Of a stretch of 64,000 nt of DNA, positions 54,801 through 63,460 are shown one piece after another (positions within the stretch are counted from its first letter, which is position 1; each line of letters opens with the position of its first letter). Position numbers and translations under genes: made by a program. This DNA is from Nilaparvata lugens (lineage: Eukaryota; Arthropoda; Insecta; Hemiptera; Delphacidae), in contig NC_052518.1 of the NCBI RefSeq assembly GCF_014356525.2, positions 96,168,943 through 96,232,942 of the forward strand, given 5' to 3'. The notes under the pieces were generated by a model. The model was given only the letters and a program-made list of their open reading frames with translations. It had not been told where the DNA came from and did not search any database.

Positions 54801-57800
54801 TTTTTACGTCCATCTATGTTTAAGGAGTAGCCTACAAGGTAAAACCTGTGCGTAGGCCTAAGTTTCAGAAATATATTTATTCAATATAATCATAGAGAAA
54901 CAATAGCATAATTAGATATCCCATGGTATAGGGCGTTTATGTCGCAACTTTTACTGTTATCCCAAGCCAATTACTGTCGATTTTTACTGTTTTGACCGGG
55001 TAAGAGTGTATGAACGGGACAATATGAGAGACTACCAGCGTCATAAAGCTTCACAGGAAAGAACTACGTGGACTATCAGCTGGAGATAACAGTAAAAGCT
55101 GCGACATAAACGCCCTATACCATGGGATATCTACTTACGCTATTGTTTCTCTTTGATATAATCTAAGAAATTACAACCAAATTAAGAACAAAGACTAGTG
55201 GAATTTACACACAAAATATAAATTTTTAGATTAGTAAATGATGAAATTAGATAAAAGTTAGTAACACACAATAATGAATTATTCTATGATGAAAAAACAA
55301 AACATAAAACAAGGAACAGTAGTATATGTGCCTAGAAGATTTTTTCTTCAGTTTTATTTGATCTTATCCATTCCTCAATCTCGCAATTTAGTTTTTTGCT
55401 TCAGCTCGTATTGGCAACAAAATGAGTAGCAACAAAATTTATCAGCCTCTGTGATAAGTAAGTGAATTGTCCTCTACATACATTCAAATCCATCCTGTCT
55501 TGATGGAATGTTTTCTGATTTTAAAACCAACTTTCATGAATCTATAATTATTATTAAACGAAACTCCAAATTAAATGCTGTAAATCACTTCGAAGACTTC
55601 TGCTACTGCAAATATTTTATTGGATATTTCCAATTTTATTGGATAGTACCTCCCAATTGCCGGTCAGGAATGCTTACCCTTACACAAAACTGACAATCTC
55701 TGGATAGCAGCGCTCATTTTATACGAAGCCATAGGGGCCAGCCAGTCTACACATGGAGTTTACTGAGATATTGCGATTCCCGGGCTGACAAATAATTTTT
55801 GAATAGTAGCGCTCATTGAATTTCCATCTAGCTGGTTTACCCTGTTGTCAATATTTGCAGTAGCAGAAGTCTTCGCGGTGAATTACAGCATTTAATTTGG
55901 AGGTACTGGGTTCGATTCCCGGGCTGATAAATAATTTTTGAATAGTAGCGCTCATTGAATTTCCATCTAACTGTTTACCCTGTTGTCAATATTTGCAGTA
56001 GCAGAAATCTTCGGGGTGATTTACAGCATTCAATTTGGATTTTCGTTCAATAACAATTATTATTATTAATTCATTAGCATTTGAATAATTGCAATATCTC
56101 AGTAACTTTCATCTATGTTCTATGAATTTGTGGGACATTATAACGGTAGTATTATATGGCTTTTTGTTGGTGGGTTTTCACTTGGTAGACATTAAAGATA
56201 TATTTCTCTTGTAATACATTAATTTCTCTTGTAATATCTTGATTATATTAGTGAACAAAATTTTTATGTAGGCTAATCTTTTTCCGTTTTGCAGGAACAA
56301 CAGCGGCAGCAGCAGGCACAAGTCACAAAGCCGGCTAAACCATCCTCAGACGGCGCCAGCGGTCCGATGTACAAGTGCTTTGTGAGCGGCTGCAAGTCGA
56401 CTACTAGCTCTGCAGCGGGGAGCGGCGCAACTAGCGGTGGGAAGTCGGTGACTACTAGCGCTGGAGCTGGCAGTGGCGCAACTAGCGGTGGGAAGTCGGT
56501 GACTACTAGTGCTGGAGCGGGGAGCGGCGCAACTAGCGGTGGTGAGATGCGGTTCTTCAAGCCGCCGCCGAATCCGTTGATATTCAAGCGGTGGGCGCGC
56601 AACTTGTGCCAGGGATCGCAACAGTTGGCATATACGGCGCTCATCTGCGAACTGCATTTTCGGCCGCAGGATATCAGGGAGGTCAGTCAGTCCATGCAGA
56701 ATATCATAGAAAAAAGATACAATAAGAAGATATCTCCCAAAGTTTAAACTAATAAAAAATTGTAGGACCCTTTATTAAAACTTTGAAATATTTCAACGAC
56801 TAGTTGACCATAGGTCATTTTCAAGTTCTTAGGTACTACAAGTTTTTGTATTGTTTTCATTAATTGACTATAATTGTTTTCATAATTAATAAATAGTGAA
56901 AATAATGATTAATTACTGTCTTTTTGTACAGGTATTTGTTAACGGCAAAAAGAATTGGGTATTGACCGAGGGTGCCCTGCCCAAACCGTCTACAGCGTCG
57001 GCACTGGCAGCAGCGGCTGCACAAGCTGGCAACGCCGCTGCTGCGGCGATGAACTCCAGGCCACCAGGTGGCAAACGACCGGTCGGCCGGCCGAGTGGCC
57101 TGTACAGGCAACAGCAGTTCGAGGCCCTCCAAGCCGCACAGGCCAGGGCTAACAAGCTGCAACGGGAGAAACTCAGTCAAGGTAGGAGGCAATAATACAG
57201 TATCAAAACACATGATACAGTATCATCTCAACTTGATACACAACACCATAATTTGATACGAAACTTGCAAACTTATCTTCTTAGGTATGATGATAAGGTA
57301 TCTATCTCTATGGTGTGACCACGCATGATACAGTATCAACTCAACTTTATACACAACACCATAATTCATTTCATTTATTGCCAATTAGAATATTCAAAAC
57401 ATATTACAAAATCTTTATAATATGACATATCATTTAAAATATAAAGAAATAAGCATAATTACTCATACATATACTTGAATAAAATTGAAATAGAATATAA
57501 AATCTAGGCATCACCAGCAAAAAGAAAATCTTTGCCCGCTGGTGAGAGTTGCAAAACAGTAAAAGAAAAACATAGTATTTCGAAATAATGCAGAAAGTTG
57601 AAGTTAAATTAACTAATAATTACAAAATTTTATAACAGCAGAATCATAAAAAATCAAACAAATATTGTGCAATAATTCGATACAATACTTGCAAACTTTG
57701 AATGAATTCTACAAACCATGGCATATCTTGTTATTGTTTATCTATGTATAAATAATATAATAAAGGAAAGAATTGTCTTATACACATAGGGGATATGAAA

Positions 57801-60800
57801 TTAGGGTAACGTTTACGCCCGAGCCATAGGCGAGGGCGGAATGGCTTCTTGAGTGCAGCAGAGGAACTTTGCGCACGTATTTCACATTTAATTTTTCCTA
57901 CAGTTACCATTGAATATGAGAAGTGGTTGATTGAATGATTATGGGTAAAATGATGGCTGAAATCCATCAATAAAGACATATGTTTTTAGATTGTCATTCA
58001 TACTCCGTGCCAGAACTACCAATGTCGACTTGTGCACTTCTAGCACTCGCATTTCCTTATCGAAATGCCGTAGTTGGAAAATACAAGGTGAACTTTCAAG
58101 CTGATTTGTGAGAAAGTTGATATTTTGACATGGGTAGTTGTTGCACCAAGCCACAGATTTGTTTGTCAAGTTTCGTTTAATCTAATAGAATCTATAAGAA
58201 CTGAAAAATAAACATTTTTTTTTTAATAACTTGATGTAAACGCAGCTTTAGTATCTCAAGAAGCGTTAATCATTTTGAAAAAAATTTCAATTAATTTTTA
58301 AAATGTTTTTTGATTTTGTTGTGTTGCAGACGCAGTGGTTAAAGACGAGAAGACAAGTACAGCTGAACTGCTGTACACGCTAACTGACAACGTGGAATCA
58401 GCTGATGTGACGCCCCAATCAGCTGACAATGCAGCTGTTGCTGCTTCAGATGTTCCTCCTTCGGACCAGTCAAAGCCGTTGACAGAAAACCCCCAAGTTC
58501 TTCAGGGTGAGTTTTTTTGTCTGCCTTTGTTTGTTTATCTCTGTTTTGAAATTCCGCATTGGTACAAACTTCTACAAAGTTCACAAACGATTTGGCAACG
58601 GTGCAGAGTGAAAAGGATAGACCTATATGCTTTGTCGAATAAGGATAAGGATAGCAACATCAAATACAAAATACAGTCATTATAACGTGGACCTCACTAT
58701 AGTATAATTATTTCTCTGCTAGTTTCTGTCATTTTTTTCTGCCATTTGTGTATCATTTTCAGAGGTTGTGTATAATTTTTGCTGCTAGTTGAGTATCATT
58801 CACGGTGGTTGTGTATCATTTATGCTGCTAGTTGTGTATCATTTACGGTTAGTTTCTGCATAGAGAAACAATAGCATAAGTAGATATCCCATGATATAGG
58901 GCGTTTATGTCACAACTTTTACTGTTATCTCAAGCTGATAGTCCACATAGTTCTTCCCTGTGAAGCTTTATGATGCTGGCAGTCTCTCATATTGTGCCGT
59001 TCATACACTCTTACCCGGTTAAAACAGTAAAAATCGACAATAATCGACAGTAATCGGCCTGAGATAACAGTAAAAGTTGCGACATAAACGCTTTATATCA
59101 TGGGATATCTACTTACGCTATTGTTACTCTATGGTTTCTGTATCATTTTCGCTGCTAGTTGTTCATCATTTACGATCGTTGTGTATCATTTGGCAGGACC
59201 AGAGGAAGACCTCGAGGAGTTGGACGTGTTTGTGTGCGGACTTTGTCATACGGTGTTCCACTTTGTCGAGCAATTCCAAGAGCACCGAGCCAGGGTGCAG
59301 TGCAGGGGCACCTCTACATTCAAAGCTAGCTTGTCGGTGAGTTGGCCGAACCACAAGTTGTTCAAAAATTGTATTAAATCATCGGGGCTAAGAGAAAGTG
59401 ATCGAAAATGTTGTAAATAAAATCATTTGGGCCAAGAGAAAGTGTTTGAAAATTTAGTAAAGTCATCTGGGCAGGAAGAGAATAGCATTTGTTGTTATGG
59501 GAGTGATCACACCATAGTGAAAATACCTTAGACCAGTCATAGAATAGACACGCTGGGAAGTCTAGCCTCTGAAGCCAACATCTACTGCCATATCTCCAAA
59601 TCGTGAAGTCATCATCGGATAGAAAACTTTCAGATTGTTTCTATTTCAGAAGGATGTAAATTATTATTCATTAAAATGGTAAACTCCAGCTGCGCTCACG
59701 CCGAAATAGACACAATCTGCTATGGAAAACAATGTGAACAAAGAAAAGTTTTCTATCTGATGTTGACGTCACGAGTTGGTGATATGGCAGTAGATGTTGG
59801 CTTCATAGACTTTCAGTATGAATATACAATAGGCCGTGTCTATTCTATAACTGGTCTAAGAAAAAGATAGCGTAAAATTTCCCATGGTATAGGGTGTCTA
59901 TGTTGCAAATGTGACTGTTAACTGAAGCCTATAGTCCTAGTAGTTGTTTTTGGTGAAGCTATGTGACGCTGGTAGTCTCTCATACTGTGCCCTTCTTACA
60001 CTCTTACACTCCCAACAACACACTAATAATAGACAGTGTATAGGGTGTCTATGTTGCAAATGTGTGTGTTAACTGAAGCCGATAGTCCTAGTAGTTGTTT
60101 TTGGTGAAGCTATGTGACGCTGGTAGTCTCTCATACTGTGCCCTTCTTACACTCTTACACTCCCAACAACACACTAATAATAGACAGTGTATAGGGTGTC
60201 TATGTTGCAAATGTGAGTGTTAACTGAAGCCTATAGTCCTAGTAGTTGTTTTTGGTGAAGCTATGTGACGCTGGTAGTCTCTCATACTCTGTCCTTCTTA
60301 CACTCTTACACTCCCAACAACACACTAATAATAGACAGTGTATAGGGTGTCTATGTTGCAAATGTGTGTGTTAACTGAAGCCGATAGTCCTAGTAGTTGT
60401 TTTTGGTGAAGCTATGTGACGCTGGTAGTCTCTCATACTGTGCCCTTCTTACACTCTTACACTCCCAACAACACACTAATAATAGACAGTGTATAGGGTG
60501 TCTATGTTGCAAATGTGTGTGTTAACTGAAGCCGATAGTCCTAGTAGTTGTTTTTGGTGAAGCTATGTGACGCTGGTAGTCTCTCATACTGTGCCCTTCT
60601 TACACTCTTACACTCCCAACAACACACTAATAATATACAGTGTATATGGTGTCTATGTTGCAAATGTGTGTGTTAACTGAAGCCGATAGTCCTAGTAGTT
60701 GTTTTTGGTGAAGCTATGTGACGCTGGTAGTCTCTCATACTGTGCCCTTCTTACACTCTTACACTCCCAACAACACACTAATAAAAGACTGTAGTTGAAT

Positions 60801-63460
60801 GCCTGCTTTCGACCGTAATGATCTGTTTTGTCTGATGATAGACAAGGATGGCAACACCAATATTGATCAAATACTGTCATTATACTGTGGAATTCTACCA
60901 AACCATTGCCAAAATATAAACTGAAGAAATGTTGAACGATATGAATTTCATGTGGCCTTAAACTTGGTACTGACATTTAAAGAGTGTTTGTATTTTTTGA
61001 TCTTTAGTGGTAGTAATCTATATCAGTGTGTTGTTTGTTTTTATTACTATACAATGTTTTTTGTGGTTCCAGGAGTCGAAACCTCACGTGTGGGCGTTCT
61101 TACTATGGAAAAATGCACAGACTAAAATTCTAGGTAAGTCAACATTTATTTGCTCTACTATTTTAAGTGCTATTTCCCACGGGCAAAAATGTTTTTCCTG
61201 CTCTCAATCTTTTCTATTCCTCGGCCTACGGCCTCGGACTTGAAAACCGATTTCGAGCCGGAAAAATATCATTTTCTGCTGTAGGTGCGAAATATACTAT
61301 AATAATCAGACATCTTTATTCATCAGACTACATTAGACTACAATACTACCAGTTCAAAAACATCCAACATTTTTGAAATGTATCTTTCCATAAGCTCATC
61401 AAATGCGGTTTTATACGATGAAATAATAATAATAATCGTTGTAAAATATACGTCAATTAGGTATTTTTCAAATAACTACAATATTTCTAAAGTTTTTAAT
61501 TTATTGTGATATATATTCTGTGATTCATTTAATAAAATCAACCTTCAAAATTCAAAATTTTCAAATCATTATTCCTGAACCGAAAATCAAGTGACGAAGC
61601 AGTGTGTGATTACATAACCTTAACTTTTGGACAACATCAACATTTTATCAAAATTTTTGGAGAGAAATAATACAGGCTCAGCCTAGTTTTTCCTCCAGTG
61701 TCATAATTGTATTATTATTGTTATAGTGTTCTATACAATAAATGAATGAATGAAATGAATAAATAAATGATTTTGAATTGTGAATTAATGTTTGTTTTGT
61801 TGGGTGAATTGTAGGTGAGACAGAGAGCTCGTGGAAGCTGTATCAGCGCTGGTGCAAGATGACCGATCAGCTGCGTGAGACGTGGATTGCGGCGGGCAGA
61901 GACCTGCAGGCCAACAGCTGTGTCGTGCAGCATCTCCAGTCAATCAAGGTCTGTGGTCAATGTTAATCGCCAAAGATGTAAAAGTAGCTGGAGGTGGCAG
62001 TTGTTGTAGCAAAAGTGGATCCGTTTTTGTGGGCGACTGTTAAAGAGTGCGTGGTATAGTGAGGTCCACGTTATAATGGCAGTGGATGAAGATAGAAGAA
62101 TAGCGATGCCGATTCTCTGCATTAATTAATTATATTTTTACACTGTCAAAAACATAATTGGCATCGTTGTAGACCTAGGAAAGTATCACCGGCTTTGTTG
62201 AATGATAGACAAGGATAGCAAAACCAAAGTTGATCAAATACTGTCATTATAACGTGGACCTCACTATAGTATATATAAAGGTGCGTACAGACTGTCGCTC
62301 TGCTCTGCAACCGAACGTCACTCCAGCAGAGCGATTGATGATCGACCGGGGAACAACAGTGGTTCGACCGGGGAACGCGAGAAGATCTAACATCTTCTGT
62401 AACGTTCATGATGGGTGCGTGGGCGGAGCGACTGTGGTTCGATGGTGGTACGAGGGCGGTACGAGGGAGGAGTGTGCTCGGTGCGGGTTGGAAGCGCGAA
62501 TATGTGTACGCAGCTCTAGAGCACTGGATGACAAATATTCTAATCTTCCTTCCTTTCCATTCTTCATTCCATTCATTCATCCATCTTACATAATACATAT
62601 TCTTCTTCCCATCTCAAGATTCTCTGTTCTTTAGTATTGTATATTGTCAATATTACTCGATTAATTTCTAAAATTTTAATATAAATCCCACTCTATAACG
62701 TCTGTTCCATTTATCTAATTTTAATTATCAATGCAATATTGTATTCACTATTACTCACTCCAATTTCATTCATTCATTCATCCCATAATTCTAAGATTCA
62801 AATCAACTAGTTTTTAACTTATCAAGTAGAGTTTCTTATTCGAACATTACTTCGAGTTATAATTCCCAACAGCACTAATTCATCACAACCCGGTCGTGTG
62901 TTGATGGGAAGGATATTTTATATCCTTCTTAGAGAATCGACAATTATTTGTTGAAACACCGCCGATTTATGAAGTTACATCACATTATTTTATTATTTTA
63001 AATGCATTCAATCTTTATTCTCATTGATTAATTATTTATACTTTGTAAAACTCTTTGAATAAATAGCATCATCGTCATTTAATGTAAATTAGTGTATAAG
63101 CCAGTAAATATTGTAACATACATAAATAAAGAAATCTAATCTAATCTAATCTTTCTCCACTGGCCATTAACGTGGACCTCAATAAAGATCAAGCAGCCTG
63201 TTTACTCTGATTTAACTTATTGTATTTAGATTTATGTTTCGGATTTTTTATGTTTTTTTTGGTGATTTATAATTTGTTATATGTTTTGAGGGTTATTTAT
63301 TCTTCGGTTGAATTTGTTTTTGCTTGCAGACAATGGTCGGTCCAGCTGATGGATTGGTGACCACGCAGGAAGAATTTGTTGTGGAAAAGATAGTGTCGCG
63401 CCGCTATAACCAGAAAAAGAAGCAGTACGAGTATTTGTTGAAGTGGGAGGGATATCCACC
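49476..63460 (+). CDS. Nuclear protein with THAP-like finger, AT-hook-like motif, C2HC finger and chromodomain (5' part, 10 exons)
   Basis: Exons: 49476-49614 (ATG at 49477), 51106-51513, 54171-54629, 56295-56681, 56932-57181, 58330-58506, 59197-59336, 61073-61133, 61815-61948, 63330-63460. Phases agree throughout, giving 761 residues before the window ends. Order: acidic start; Val-Ala-Thr-Leu-Gly repeats (about 110-150); Asp- and Gly-rich region (183-335); THAP-like C2CH finger (C363, C368 ... C453, H456, then W473 and ALPKP); Ala-rich stretch; AT-hook-like KRPVGRPSG (512-520); C2HC finger (C620, C623, H636, C642); chromodomain from residue 731 (EEFVVEKIV ... YLLKWEGYPP) with cage aromatics F733, W756, Y759. 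It probably binds DNA and methylated histone tails. The insect interband protein Chromator is one candidate relative, but I cannot confirm it. Confidence 0.8.
49699..49884. mobile_element. Fold-back MITE in intron 1, arms about 78 bp
   Basis: The left arm (GGCTGAACTCACACTTAGGC, GACTCAGGTGGAG, TTTCCAAATGGTGAC) is complemented by the right arm ending GTCGCCTAAGTGTGAGTTGA GCC. The spacer is about 30 bp. No clear target duplication. Confidence 0.85.
50456..50691 (+). mobile_element. Fold-back element with 13-bp target duplication (Penelope-like pLTR type)
   Basis: Inverted arms of about 85 bp (from TATAGCCTAGCACCCTTTAT to GGGTGCTATAAGATTTA) carry ACTAGTTTCGGTTCACACCA and CCTGAAGATGGTGTAAACCG. 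A non-inverted tail (TTAAAAGCAGCCCATG) follows. AAATATAGACAGA is repeated exactly at 50443-50455 and 50692-50704. Confidence 0.85.
51106..51513 (+). CDS. THAP/chromodomain gene, exon with 21-bp coding repeats
   Basis: Acceptor TCGCCCAG, donor GTTCGT, 136 codons in phase 0. Asp/Glu/Ser-rich, with a tandem repeat at 51301-51380 encoding DQVATLG, DQVATLG, GQVATLG, GQGRTLG and decaying copies (LVGALSG). Strong GC and codon bias compared with the flanks. Confidence 0.8.
51657..52552 (+). mobile_element. Interspersed repeat with internal (TG)n, copy B, inside repeat A
   Basis: It begins CTTTCCTAGCCCTATTACCA, has about 90 bp of (TG)n at 51789-51879, then CTCCTAATTAACGGAATGAT and CAAGATGGCGG, and ends CCACACCAGATTTT. 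It splits repeat A between TGATTTTA and ACTCTAATATTGGCATATGA. Uninterrupted copies at 41400 and 44400 show the empty site. Confidence 0.82.
52810..52965. repeat. Partial copy of MITE family N
   Basis: GATATGGCAGTAGATGTTGG, then GTGTCTATTCTATAACTGGT CTAAG, identical in plan to the right part of 59527-59860. The left end is missing. Confidence 0.7.
53450..54170 (+). repeat. Degenerate tandem repeats leading into the exon 54171 splice site
   Basis: CCCTCAGACACTGCAAG or close variants at about 53501, 53648, 53780, 53916 and at the exon border (54165-54181), about 130-150 bp apart. Between them runs ATTTTATAATTTTGGTTATT TTC, with an exact 62-bp unit repeated three times at about 53960-54130. Confidence 0.8.
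54171..54629 (+). CDS. THAP/chromodomain gene, acidic and Gly-rich exon
   Basis: Acceptor CCAACCTCAG, donor GTGAGT, 153 codons in phase 0. It has DDEDDDDDVIK, Gly-rich runs, a repeated TGATGACGTCATC-type motif and EELTSVEDVLSALHSELDEE, a predicted helix. Low complexity; no known domain. Confidence 0.78.
54891..55155. mobile_element. MITE family M, full copy with 7-bp target duplication
   Basis: The inverted ends CATAGAGAAACAATAGCATA continue for about 65 bp (ATATCCCATGGTATAGGGCG, TTTATGTCGCAAC). ATATAAT flanks both ends (54884-54890, 55156-55162). 265 bp. Confidence 0.88.
55545..56070. repeat. Composite fold-back repeat with an internal B-box-like motif
   Basis: Arms as at 43291-43516 (ATTATTAAACGAAACTCCAA ... 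TTGGATTTTCGTTCAATAAC). Inside, AATAATTTTTGAATAGTAGC followed by GCTCATTGAATTTCCATCTA occurs twice, and GGGTTCGATTCCCGGGCTGA (55907) is like a tRNA T arm. Probably nested or recombined copies. Confidence 0.65.
56295..56681 (+). CDS. THAP/chromodomain gene, THAP-like zinc-finger exon
   Basis: Acceptor TTTTGCAG, donor GTCAGT, 129 codons. MYKCFVSGCKS gives the first Cys pair. A Gly/Ser/Thr repeat of 17 residues occurs three times. Then FFKPPPNPLIFKRWARNL supplies the F-P and W of THAP domains, and LICELHF gives the final Cys and His. The spacing between pairs is 84 residues, longer than the usual 35-53. Confidence 0.78.
56760..56840. repeat. Single arm of the fold-back/pLTR family
   Basis: AGGACCCTTTATTAAAACTT, TTGAAATATTTCAACGACTA and CATTTTCAAGTTCTTAGGTA follow the arm plan of 50456-50691. 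Only one arm is visible. Confidence 0.5.
56932..57181 (+). CDS. THAP/chromodomain gene, exon with AT-hook-like motif
   Basis: Acceptor TTGTACAG, donor GTAGGA. NWVLTEGALPKPS sits where THAP domains end with an (A)VPT-type motif. Then an Ala-rich helix, PPGGKRPVGRPSG (an AT-hook core of RPxGRP form) and a Gln/Arg-rich helix. Ends in phase 1. Confidence 0.78.
57190..57730. repeat. TGATACA-rich interspersed repeat
   Basis: CACATGATACAGTATCATCT, CAACTTGATACACAACACCA and ACTTGCAAACTT occur here, in a second run at 57325-57365, and at 49155-49260. Related pieces continue to about 57725. No coding. Confidence 0.6.
57740..58329. other. Intron with a possible Helitron-like start
   Basis: AATATAATAAAGGAAAGAAT at about 57752, then CTTATACACATAGGGGATAT, resembles the sequence at 63485. 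The rest of the intron is unrecognised. Confidence 0.35.
58330..58506 (+). CDS. THAP/chromodomain gene, linker exon
   Basis: Acceptor TGTTGCAG, donor GTGAGT. It encodes DAVVKDEKTSTAELLYTLTD and a Ser/Pro/Ala-rich linker. Phase 1 at both ends. No domain recognised. Confidence 0.72.
58859..59133. mobile_element. MITE family M, second full copy with 7-bp target duplication
   Basis: The ends CATAGAGAAACAATAGCATA and its complement (GCTATTGTTACTCTATG) match those at 54891. GTTTCTG is duplicated at 58852-58858 and 59134-59140. The internal part is in the opposite orientation to the other copy. It lies in a TGTGTATCATTT-type repeat 60 bp before the exon at 59197. Confidence 0.9.
59197..59336 (+). 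CDS. THAP/chromodomain gene, C2HC zinc-finger exon
   Basis: Acceptor TTTGGCAG, donor GTGAGT. It encodes VFVCGLCHTVFHFVEQFQEH then RARVQC: CX2C-X12-H-X5-C, a C2H2-like finger ending in Cys. Preceded by PEEDLEELD. Confidence 0.82.
59527..59860. mobile_element. MITE family N, full copy
   Basis: The inverted ends CTTAGACCAGTCATAGAATA and TATTCTATAACTGGTCTAAG continue GACACG. Internal arms ATATGGCAGTAGATGTTGGC match over about 60 bp, with GATAGAAAACTTTCAGATTG. 334 bp. A partial copy is at 52810-52965. Confidence 0.85.
59861..60789. repeat. 151-bp tandem array, 6 units, derived from MITE family M
   Basis: GTGTATAGGGTGTCTATGTT recurs at about 60037, 60187, 60338, 60489 and 60640, with a first unit beginning near 59884. 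Each unit has AAGCCGATAGTCCTAGTAGT, GTGAAGCTATGTGACGCTGG and CTCCCAACAACACACTAATA. The first unit is preceded by AGAAAAAGATAGCG, a degraded family M end. Units are nearly identical. Confidence 0.93.
60790..61072. other. Intron with a solo end of the GTGAGGTCCACG family
   Basis: ACAAGGATGGCAACACCAAT and GATCAAATACTGTCATTATA at about 60842-60885 match the inner part of the element at 62055-62271. No other feature. Confidence 0.45.
61073..61133 (+). CDS. THAP/chromodomain gene, short exon
   Basis: Acceptor GGTTCCAG, donor GTAAGT. 61 nt encode ESKPHVWAFLLWKNAQTKIL, in phase 0 and out in phase 1. Trp-rich, probably part of a folded region following the finger. Confidence 0.72.
61134..61814. other. 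Intron with a probable LINE 3' tail
   Basis: ACAATAAATGAATGAATGAA followed by ATGAATAAATAAATG at about 61735-61770 looks like the short-repeat tail of a truncated LINE. The rest is unrecognised. Confidence 0.45.
61815..61948 (+). CDS. THAP/chromodomain gene, helical exon before the chromodomain
   Basis: Acceptor AATTGTAG, donor GTCTGT. It encodes SSWKLYQRWCKMTDQLRETW and a further helix (VVQHLQSIK). The spaced Trp residues suggest a small helical domain. Phase 0 out. Confidence 0.75.
62055..62271. mobile_element. MITE with TAGTGAGGTCCACGTTATAA ends
   Basis: The inverted ends at 62057 and 62270 match over about 28 bp. The inner part includes TGATAGACAAGGATAGCAAA. Single ends or fragments of the same family occur at about 20330, 35367, 49980, 58684, 60860 and 63168. 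Confidence 0.8.
62280..62520. repeat. GC-rich inverted-repeat stretch
   Basis: AAGGTGCGTACAGACTGTCG at the left and ATATGTGTACGCAGCTC at the right, with GACCGGGGAACAACAGTGGT and partner sequences between. Likely a degraded MITE of the GCGYACA-ended type. Confidence 0.45.
62521..63329. other. Intron ending with a LINE 3' tail
   Basis: GTATAAGCCAGTAAATATTG and AACATACATAAATAAAG, then (AATCT)n at about 63130-63152, is the same LINE 3' end as at 39472-39650. Upstream is AT-rich with nothing recognised. Confidence 0.6.
63330..63460 (+). CDS. THAP/chromodomain gene, first half of the chromodomain
   Basis: Acceptor GCTTGCAG, donor GTGAGT. EEFVVEKIVSRRYNQKKKQY then EYLLKWEGYPP is a classic chromodomain start. 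The cage residues F, W and Y are all present. The second half (NTWEP helix) must be in an exon beyond the window. Confidence 0.9.

Noticed and set aside
59861..60789. CRISPR-like array
   Set aside because: The 151-bp units are joined directly without unique spacers and derive from a MITE, in a eukaryotic intron.
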